A stretch of 64,000 nt of DNA from Thermococcus chitonophagus. Its GTDB lineage: Archaea > Methanobacteriota_B > Thermococci > Thermococcales > Thermococcaceae. Within the stretch, counting starts at the first letter, position 1, and each line of letters opens with the position of its first letter. Made by a program: the position numbers and the translations under genes. The notes beneath the pieces were generated by a model, which was not told the origin of the DNA, did not search any database, and saw nothing but the letters and a program-made list of their open reading frames with translations. Location: NCBI RefSeq assembly GCF_002214605.1, contig NZ_CP015193.1:124001-188000 (forward strand), read 5' to 3'. Shown piece after piece: positions 58,501 through 64,000 of this stretch.

Positions 58501-59540
58501 TCTCCCCTCTCTTTGGGAAGGTTGTAGCCCGAGCCTGGGATATACAGTCTTTCAACCCTTCCGCCCCTCTCCATGAGAACAGCCTGAGCTATCCTTGAGA
58601 GCCTGACGATGTTAAGGCCCGTCCTCCTCGCTATCTCCTTAACTGCATCCCTGTTCCTCACCTCGGGCTCCCTAAAATCGACGGGACTGTTTGAGGGGAA
58701 GGAGAAGAGGTTAGCTAAGTCCTGAATGTCCCTAACACCGTTCTCAACGAGCACTCTCTTCTCCCCTGGGGCCACGCCCAGTAGCCCAAGATCCCCGGTG
58801 CTTAAAGCTTGAGAAAGGCAGAGGGCTTCAAACTGGCATGTGGTGCATCTAACGGTTATCCACGGCTCAACTTCCCTGAAGTCCCTCGATAGCGTATCCT
58901 CGATCGTGAACACGAACTCAAGGACGTCATCAGGGAACTTGAGAAAGTTGGCAGGCCATGGAGCATTATCCCTTGTAACTACCGAGAGGTTTATCTCTCC
59001 ATCAATAAGCTTTGAGAGGAGCATTGAATATATGACGGCTTGAACCCTGTGAGGTAGCTTTTCCTCCTTGGTGAACTTCGTTTCAAGGAGGTAATACTTT
59101 CTCCCACGCTTAGCGATAAAGTCGGCCCTCCCCTTTATTTTGAACTTCCCTATCTCTCCAGTCAAGGGGGCCTGATAAACTAGAACGTTTTCATGCGACC
59201 CCAGGATTTTTAAGAGAGTCTTAACAGCGTCATATTCGCTCTCAAATTCAATTATACCCCCAGGGTTGTGTTTTTCAAACCACTTCTTCGTTACTGTATC
59301 CTCCCCTTTCCTAAAGAAGCCATAAATTGCCTCAAACTCACCCTTAAGAGCCCCCAATATCTGGAGCTCGAACTCCTCACCCCACTTAGCCAGCTCCCTA
59401 TCTTCAGTCTCTTTCTTCCTAATAATTCCCTCGTATTCCCTTAGCTCGCCTTTTTTCCTCTTTTGAAGGAATATCATGAACCTGGGGCAGTGATCAAGCT
59501 CGAAGAACCTAGCTATCTCGCTTGGATGAAGCTCTATCAT
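55581..59540 (-). CDS. Giant Dna2-like protein: Fe-S Cas4/RecB-type nuclease plus SF1 helicase
   Basis: 1319 residues. The N-terminus has Cys18 (DHCPRF) and VRCTTCQFEALC (about 229-241), four candidate Fe-S cysteines. Between them is the PD-(D/E)xK core GRADFIAKRG...YYLLETKF (about 135-155). The C-terminal SF1B helicase has Walker A GPPGTGKTSG (about 870), motif II VVDEASMMD (about 1003), motif III GDHRQMQP, motif V TVERFQGGEKDV and motif VI VAASRAKEK. The middle 600 residues are unassigned. Related genes occur next to AlaX in other Pyrococcus. Tail-to-tail with the CARF-PIN gene, two bases apart. Confidence 0.85.
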   Translation of the reverse strand: MIELHPSEIARFFELDHCPRFMIFLQKRKKGELREYEGIIRKKETEDRELAKWGEEFELQILGALKGEFEAIYGFFRKGEDTVTKKWFEKHNPGGIIEFESEYDAVKTLLKILGSHENVLVYQAPLTGEIGKFKIKGRADFIAKRGRKYYLLETKFTKEEKLPHRVQAVIYSMLLSKLIDGEINLSVVTRDNAPWPANFLKFPDDVLEFVFTIEDTLSRDFREVEPWITVRCTTCQFEALCLSQALSTGDLGLLGVAPGEKRVLVENGVRDIQDLANLFSFPSNSPVDFREPEVRNRDAVKEIARRTGLNIVRLSRIAQAVLMERGGRVERLYIPGSGYNLPKERGEYYKDLVKVFIYVQKSPITETLIGISALVKGPRGIKGLKEERIISEIVEEAPIEVQTGLEEEAKMLERFFKDLINTIKDLSPSEDIYLHLYFYTRGQRESLVDALRRHYNLWWSKPIRAILSLRRAIDWEGFSILTDELIERHALPFAQGLGIIPVSIQFGYRWRSNRLFEDIFKVLAWKSNGRLFLGKLESVTRHNPLEEPLYPVINRDDAELPFTPFWKALVEMSNSNSEEIALGLHDILGQVVEAMATIEKGIDERYKDGFVKKEPIKRDELENFDMEDGSLAKVLMEYLLLEFHSRRGMLEKYYRLPLDVRAYSEKTAIVKVTKVEKGRECRIWGQLVIPGENGFARYSPDEVLVDIDEDSWVVVTPLDSLGEDDPARIIRRMPLGIVEAIDHKHGGIVIKLISLRRMKFTFPHFGYKCMNGEVVINGVKVRAGNYLVLDPAIDDIGMSRAFEILENIDNHVIYDLLRNLYEDNPEVDVTVDLWDESSVEEFLASIEHLNEEQRAFASDVRHRLVTLQGPPGTGKTSGALAPAILARAYATLKKGRSALFLVTGLSHRAVNEVLLRTYRLIQDMKGKFPLLDRVRLLRGVSGEEAIEVIRKDLGVEVDYVFKEIKFSSGQMSLFGGGKVEILFATPQTAHRLLKNVKGVDLVVVDEASMMDLPMFLLATSKARGQVLLVGDHRQMQPIQVHEWELEDRKTIERHFPFLSALNFVRFLRGELDGRELKRFRRILGRDPPKLNGKKDELLPMYRLKETYRLPQTLARLHTELFYSFDGIELRSAKKPKKEVLDALRRAGKDEFLGFVLDPDYPVVLIVHEEGESTKVNELEASLVERIVNALENVGVGVVVPYRAQKRLIRSRIDVQVDTVERFQGGEKDVIIVSMTSSDPAYLSKVMDFLYDPNRLNVAASRAKEKLIMIASRNIFTLTPRDLDTFELVRPWKRFYVRMREGERFEWKVGDVRVEAYRMK

Positions 59541-59572
59541 GCTACTAAAAACTCAAGAAGAGAATAAAAGAG

Positions 59573-60214
59573 TTACTCAAGCCAGATTTCAATCCTCTGC
59601 TTGCCCCTTCCAATGCTGGAGCGCTTAAGCTTCTTTATGTGGCCGATTTCCCTGATGTCCTTAACGTGGGTTCCACCGCAGGGGATTACCTCGAAGTCTC
59701 TTATCTGCGTGTACCTCGTCTCTCCCTCCCACCAGATCTTCATCTCGCCGCCCTCGTCAACGTACTTGTTGAAGAGCTCAATTATCTTCTCCTTGTACTT
59801 GTTGATGTTCTCAGGGTAGGCTATATCGTACCTTCCCTTCTCGACACTCATCCCAGAGCCAACGAGCTCCCACTTTCCATATCCCAATACTTCGTTCAGA
59901 ACGTGCTCAAGTAGGTGGAGTGCAGAGTGGATCCTCATGAGCTTATAGCGGTAGTCCCAGTCTATCTTGAGCTCAACTTCATCTCCAACCTTGAACTTCT
60001 CCGGCTCTTTAACCACGTGCCACACGTTTCCATCTTCGTCCTTGTACACATCTAAAACCTCAACGCCGTTTATAGTCCCCCTATCGTGGGGCTGTCCACC
60101 GCCAGTTGGGTAGAATATCGTCTGATCTAAAAGCAGAGCATTGTCCTTTATTTCCAAAACTTTCGCCTTGGCTTCCTTTAAGTATGCATCCTCATAGTAG
60201 AGTTTCCTCGTCAT
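59573..60214 (-). CDS. alaX: AlaX-type alanyl-tRNA editing protein
   Basis: 213 residues. Hydrolyses Ser or Gly mischarged on tRNA-Ala. Zinc motifs: RIHSALHLLEHV (HxxxH) and VIPCGGTHVKDI (CxxxH). FYPTGGGQPHDRG is the family hallmark. ATG 60214 (MTRKLYYEDAY) with GGTGATACC upstream; the frame is open to 60265. Same neighbour as in P. horikoshii (from memory). Confidence 0.94.
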   Translation of the reverse strand: MTRKLYYEDAYLKEAKAKVLEIKDNALLLDQTIFYPTGGGQPHDRGTINGVEVLDVYKDEDGNVWHVVKEPEKFKVGDEVELKIDWDYRYKLMRIHSALHLLEHVLNEVLGYGKWELVGSGMSVEKGRYDIAYPENINKYKEKIIELFNKYVDEGGEMKIWWEGETRYTQIRDFEVIPCGGTHVKDIREIGHIKKLKRSSIGRGKQRIEIWLE

Positions 60215-60276
60215 GGTATCACCTAGCCCGAATATCATCAGAAACCTTTTAATTACTTTAGCCAAGCTAGGAAGGG

Positions 60277-61485
60277 ATGAGGAGGATCCTGGGATTCTTC
60301 GTCTTGGGATTCCTCACCATAACTGGCTTCCAGATAATATCCCAAATTAGTGATGGAAAGATACACCTAGAAGGATACCTAAAAGAGCCATTTGTGGTTA
60401 TAATGCTCCTGCTTTTCATTGCCTTTTCATGGTGGGACTACTTCATTTTCGAAATTCTCTCGACAAGGCTTACCGGACTCATGCTGGCGTTCATATTCGG
60501 AACCATAGAAGGACTCTTTAATGCAATTCCATTCTTAACGGTTTTCTGGATCTTCACTACCCTCCTGCTGTTTGGAAAAGAAAGAGAGGCTTACTATCTA
60601 ACACTCCTTGGAATTCCAGTAGCATTCTTTAATTCCTATATGCATCCGGATGCGGCAGCCTTCATTTGGGGAGTTTTTGGTTTAATGATCGGATATACGG
60701 AGAACGCGATAATAGAGGAAATGGCCGAGGGGGACATTGACCTGGCAACCTTCTACTTCTTCACATTGGGGCCTCTGGGCTTCATTCCTTACTCCTTTCA
60801 AGAGGGCCTCGGAAATCTTTTGTACGCAAAGAGGGAGAACGAGAAGATATACTATCCAGTCGCACCGTCCTTATACACGGCGTTTATCCTCCCGTTTTAC
60901 TTAGTTATCACTCATTACAAAGAGCTACCCGTTTGGATGACTGGTATCATTGGATCACCGAACTTCTGGGGTAGGGCTATGCTGTTGGCCTTTGCGGCGA
61001 TATTTTTCGGCATAGTCTTCTCTCCAGAAGGCATGCTGAAGTTCGTCCACTACCTAACACTAATCCTCATAGGTGAGGGACTAGCATACAAGCACCTGCA
61101 CAACGTCCTCTCTGAAAACAAGCTGATAATAGCACTAATTGCTGTCTTTATGATCCTCACCTTCATCGAACTTATCTTCCTCAGCGGAAAACTGCACTAC
61201 CACGGCTACAGCACCGTTAATCCATACATTCTCAGGTGGGTTTCCCTAGGTCTTGCAATCTGGGGATTGGTCCAGCTCTTCCCATACTTTCAAGGGATTG
61301 CATCTCCAGACATCCTTAAGAATGCGGGTATACTAGAGGCATTTTTCCTTACGCTCTACCTTATCTTACTTAAAAGGGACTACGGAGGTCTATCGGCGTA
61401 TGATGTCGTCAATGGGATCTTAGGAACAGCCCTCCTCTCCCTCACGCTTGCGTACTTCTACCCGTCCTTAAGGACTCTCATATAA
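60277..61485 (+). CDS. Polytopic membrane protein of unknown function
   Basis: 402 residues, with about 10 hydrophobic segments spread over the whole length. No transporter signature recognised. Its 3' end overlaps the CARF-like membrane protein by 18 bases, tail to tail. ATG 60277 with GGAAGGGATG upstream. Confidence 0.7.
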   Translation: MRRILGFFVLGFLTITGFQIISQISDGKIHLEGYLKEPFVVIMLLLFIAFSWWDYFIFEILSTRLTGLMLAFIFGTIEGLFNAIPFLTVFWIFTTLLLFGKEREAYYLTLLGIPVAFFNSYMHPDAAAFIWGVFGLMIGYTENAIIEEMAEGDIDLATFYFFTLGPLGFIPYSFQEGLGNLLYAKRENEKIYYPVAPSLYTAFILPFYLVITHYKELPVWMTGIIGSPNFWGRAMLLAFAAIFFGIVFSPEGMLKFVHYLTLILIGEGLAYKHLHNVLSENKLIIALIAVFMILTFIELIFLSGKLHYHGYSTVNPYILRWVSLGLAIWGLVQLFPYFQGIASPDILKNAGILEAFFLTLYLILLKRDYGGLSAYDVVNGILGTALLSLTLAYFYPSLRTLI

Positions 61486-62538
61486 CCTCTCAAAGTACTC
61501 CCTAAACTCCCTAACTAGGTCTTCAAAGTCGAATAAGGTTAGCTCTATGAGCTCTATGCACTCTGTTTTGTACTCTTTCTCACAATTTTGAAGCAGGTAT
61601 TCGGCCCTCGCATCACCTTTTATGGCTTCGAGTATCATTGCAACACTTATTACCGCAGTTCCGCTTGTAATGTCAAAAATGACTTCACTCCCTTCCCTTT
61701 CAAGGAGATCCGAGAGTCCTGTAGATACCGAGTTCTTAACTTCCTTTATATCTTGGCCACTACCGATCCTTATGAAGTGAACGTGAACTTCCCTACCTTC
61801 ACCAATGACCACCTCCCCTCTCCCAGGAAACAGCTCTCCAAAGTTTATGACGAACTTTAAGCTAAGACATTTAGACGTCATTGAGAAAAACCTCTCAATG
61901 TATTCTCTCCGTTCAATTTCACCAGCAACTCTATCGGAGACTAAAAGGAAAACTTCCTCAAGCCTGTCTTTGTGGTAGGCTAAGGCCACATAGAGTGGAA
62001 TTATGTTTAGGGGCCTATTTCCCTCATAAACTGCCCCCCGAAGGAAGTCCTCACACTTAGCTCTCTCAAACACACTATCATCCCCCCAGTTTGGGATGCT
62101 CAGGGAGGCAACAAGGTACTTGGCCCTCGCAGGGAGTTGAGTACTCTTCCTAGGGACTCCAAAGACCCAAGCACTCAGGAATACCAGGCCAAAAGTGTAC
62201 ATCAGAGTAGAAACCGCGAATACTATATCTCCCTCCTCCAAACCATCTGGAAGCCATGCGGTGAGGGTCATGGCGAACAGAATAAAGAGGGAGATACCAT
62301 AGAGCGTCAACACATCTCCAACCAGAAACTTTGGTATGAACAGCCTCAAGAACGTGAGAAGACTATCGGATCTTTCTCCTCGAATTTTCCACCCCGCATG
62401 CATTGCAAGTACTATAGACATGAGAAGGAAGGCAACTGCCCCAAACTCAAATGCTCGCTTACTCCAAGCTAGGAGAAATGCTACAGAGAAGGAAGCCAAG
62501 ATGCCAATGGCCCTTCTCTCTGAGCTCTTAAGCTTCAC
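61468..62538 (-). CDS. Membrane protein with C-terminal CARF-like domain
   Basis: 356 residues from GTG 62538 (GTGATTG upstream; the frame is open to 62547). Four hydrophobic helices in the first 130 residues (about 9-27, 31-48, 74-96, 104-128). Then a cytosolic domain: KYLVASLSIPNWGDD, PLYVALAYHKDRLEEVFLLVSD, and SEVIFDITSGTAVISVAMILEA (about 288-309). The D-I-T-x-G-T loop and the helix after it match the ligand loop of CARF/Cas02710-like domains. It may sense cyclic oligoadenylate at the membrane. Function is inferred. Confidence 0.65.
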   Translation of the reverse strand: MKLKSSERRAIGILASFSVAFLLAWSKRAFEFGAVAFLLMSIVLAMHAGWKIRGERSDSLLTFLRLFIPKFLVGDVLTLYGISLFILFAMTLTAWLPDGLEEGDIVFAVSTLMYTFGLVFLSAWVFGVPRKSTQLPARAKYLVASLSIPNWGDDSVFERAKCEDFLRGAVYEGNRPLNIIPLYVALAYHKDRLEEVFLLVSDRVAGEIERREYIERFFSMTSKCLSLKFVINFGELFPGRGEVVIGEGREVHVHFIRIGSGQDIKEVKNSVSTGLSDLLEREGSEVIFDITSGTAVISVAMILEAIKGDARAEYLLQNCEKEYKTECIELIELTLFDFEDLVREFREYFERLYESP

Positions 62539-62601
62539 GCTAGACAATCACAACGGGAAACATATAACCCTTTCCACCCTATATCTATACTAGGTGGTAT
62601 T

Positions 62602-63012
62602 ATGGACATGAGAGCTCCCGTCAAGGTGTACATGACCAAAAAGCTTCTCGGCGTTAAGCCAGATACAACGGTTCAAGAAGCATCAAAGATGATGATGGAG
62701 TTCGAAGTTGGCTCTCTAGTTGTCATAGATGACGAGGGCAAAGTAGTGGGGTTCTTCACGAAGAGCGATATCCTGAGAAGAGTTATAGTTCCTGGGCTAC
62801 CCTATACAACCCCAGTAAAGGAGATAATGACCAAAAATCTCATCACGGTCGATGCAAACACCCCCCTGGGAGAAGTCCTGAAGAAGATGGCAGAGCACAG
62901 AATAAAGCACATTCTCATAGAAGAGGAGGGCAAGATAGTGGGAATATTCACCCTGAGCGATCTCTTAGAGGCAAGCAGGAGAAGGCTGGAAACAGCAATT
63001 TCAACGGAGTGA
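62602..63012 (+). CDS. Two-CBS-domain protein
   Basis: 136 residues, two CBS motifs in tandem (about 5-62 and 70-127), a nucleotide-sensing Bateman module: VYMTKKLLGVKPDTTVQEAS, VGFFTKSDILRR, IMTKNLITVDANTPLGE and VGIFTLSDLLEA. Stand-alone CBS pairs in archaea bind ATP, AMP or AdoMet and modulate partners. ATG 62602 with GGTGGT upstream. Followed 6 bases later by the phosphoesterase. Confidence 0.88.
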   Translation: MDMRAPVKVYMTKKLLGVKPDTTVQEASKMMMEFEVGSLVVIDDEGKVVGFFTKSDILRRVIVPGLPYTTPVKEIMTKNLITVDANTPLGEVLKKMAEHRIKHILIEEEGKIVGIFTLSDLLEASRRRLETAISTE

Positions 63013-63018
63013 GGGGAG

Positions 63019-64000
63019 ATGCTCATAGCCCACATAAGCGACACCCACATAACGAATGAAGTTGCGTTCAAGTCCTATGCCTTCGACTTGATAGCGAACG
63101 AGATAAACACGAGACCATTCGACCTCGTCATTCACACAGGTGACGTCACCAACAACGGGCTGAGGGAAGAGTACGAGCACGCAAGCTACCTAATAAGGAA
63201 GATAGAGAAACCCCTAATAGTCGTCCCAGGAAACCACGATGCCAGAAACGTTGGGTATGAGCTCTTTGAGAGGTACATCGGGCCCCTGTTTGGCGTTCAC
63301 GAGTTTGAGGACGGAGTTGTAATATGGGTAGACTCCACGATACCAGACCTAAGCGACGGGAGGATAGGAGGGTACAAGTACAAGTGGCTCAAGGCAAAAC
63401 TTGAGGAGTACAGTCACAAGAGGATAAAGATAGTCGCGGCCCACCATCATTTAGTTCCTCTTCCTGATACCGGGAGGGAGAGGAACGTTCTATTTAACGC
63501 CGGAGATATCCTCGACCTGCTCCTGAGCCACGAAGTAACCCTGTACATGTGCGGCCACAAGCATGTCCCCAACGTGTACCGAGTAGAGGATCTCGTAGTA
63601 GATAATGCGGGATGTACATCATGCAGGAAGACGAGAAAGGGAGATGTAAACAGCTACAACATAGTAAAGATAACCAAGGACGGCGTTAAAGTTACGATAA
63701 GGAGGGTTACGGGGGAGGAACAAGAGAAAGAGCATAGGCCAATAAAGCCCAAGATATTCATCCCAAAGGGAAAGAGACTCCTGAGAATAGTTCAAGTTGC
63801 GGAAAGCAATGTCTCGGACAGGAGGTACTTCAGAAAGAAAGTCCTTGAGAATGCAATTAAGGCCATAAACGAGAGATACAAGCCGGACATAGTAATTCAC
63901 TGCGGTGACGTTGTAGAAAAGGGCATAGAAAGGTTCTACGAGATGGCAATGGAGTTCTACGAGAAAGTCAAGGCTGAGAAGCTAATAGTTCCTGGGCATA
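63019..64000 (+). CDS. Calcineurin-like metallophosphoesterase, two domains (partial at right edge)
   Basis: The first domain has the metal motifs SDTHI (7-11), HTGDVTNNG (39-47), PGNHDAR, AAHHHLVP and CGHKHVPN. A second, similar domain starts near residue 255 with LLRIVQVAESNVS and VIHCGDVVEKG. The frame is open at base 64000. ATG 63019 with GAGGGGAG upstream, 6 bases after the CBS gene. Substrate unknown; the family includes phosphodiesterases and nucleases. Confidence 0.85.
   Translation, partial: MLIAHISDTHITNEVAFKSYAFDLIANEINTRPFDLVIHTGDVTNNGLREEYEHASYLIRKIEKPLIVVPGNHDARNVGYELFERYIGPLFGVHEFEDGVVIWVDSTIPDLSDGRIGGYKYKWLKAKLEEYSHKRIKIVAAHHHLVPLPDTGRERNVLFNAGDILDLLLSHEVTLYMCGHKHVPNVYRVEDLVVDNAGCTSCRKTRKGDVNSYNIVKITKDGVKVTIRRVTGEEQEKEHRPIKPKIFIPKGKRLLRIVQVAESNVSDRRYFRKKVLENAIKAINERYKPDIVIHCGDVVEKGIERFYEMAMEFYEKVKAEKLIVPGH

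Overview
The window is chromosomal DNA of a hyperthermophilic euryarchaeon of the Thermococcales, most likely Pyrococcus. The reasons are Pyrococcus-type protein sequences throughout (tungstate transporter, AlaX, asparaginase, biotin ligases, GAN nuclease next to S15 and S3Ae), GGTG-type ribosome binding sites, TATA boxes, an archaeal SRP RNA, C/D box sRNAs, and two CRISPR arrays with Pyrococcus-type repeats. The proteins I can recall from P. furiosus, P. horikoshii and P. abyssi are similar but not identical, so I name no species.

Layout. 1-6.6 kb: riboflavin genes (ribD on one side, ribBA-ribH on the other, all minus strand) separated by about 4 kb of accessory DNA with two VapBC pairs, a heavily frameshifted gene and two unknown genes. 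6.7-9.4 kb: small membrane protein, PLP enzyme, decayed ATPase gene, SRP RNA. 9.7-26.6 kb: mostly core genes (E1-like enzyme, HIT protein, S15, GAN, Pcc1, S3Ae, regulators, PrsW protease, asparaginase, glycogen synthase, NYN proteins, CobO-type adenosyltransferase, aminopeptidase), with C/D box sRNAs tucked into gene ends and promoters. 26.6-27.9 kb: a 12-repeat CRISPR array read on the minus strand with its leader. 27.9-31 kb: tRNA-Gly and tRNA-Phe, a biotin ligase, and the two cyclic 2,3-diphosphoglycerate genes.

31-38 kb: tungstate transporter wtpA, wtpB and wtpC, interrupted by a methyltransferase gene and by an ATPase plus TOPRIM-like pair that resembles a nuclease-type defence module. 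Next come bioY and a BirA-type regulator facing each other across a repeated operator, then an RNA 2'-phosphotransferase.

38.2-59.5 kb: a composite CRISPR-Cas locus. It holds a broken cas6, type III-A csm1-5, a broken csx1, then type I (Cst/I-B-like) cas8-cas7-cas5, a leader, a 19-repeat array on the plus strand, cas1-cas2-cas4-cas3, and a CARF-PIN protein. Facing it is a giant Dna2-like nuclease-helicase. The array keeps a layered record of repeat variants. Cas10 keeps its GGDD motif, so cyclic oligoadenylate signalling is plausible. Candidate receivers still intact are the CARF-PIN protein and, at 61.5-62.5 kb, a membrane protein with a CARF-like cytosolic domain. The right end holds AlaX, an unknown membrane protein, a CBS-pair protein and the start of a metallophosphoesterase.

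Several genes carry single-base shifts at or near homopolymer runs (2644-3917, 8037-9104, 21002-21851, and also cas6 and csx1). Some of these could be sequencing errors, but the large missing segments in cas6 and csx1 and the many lesions in the first two argue for real decay there.
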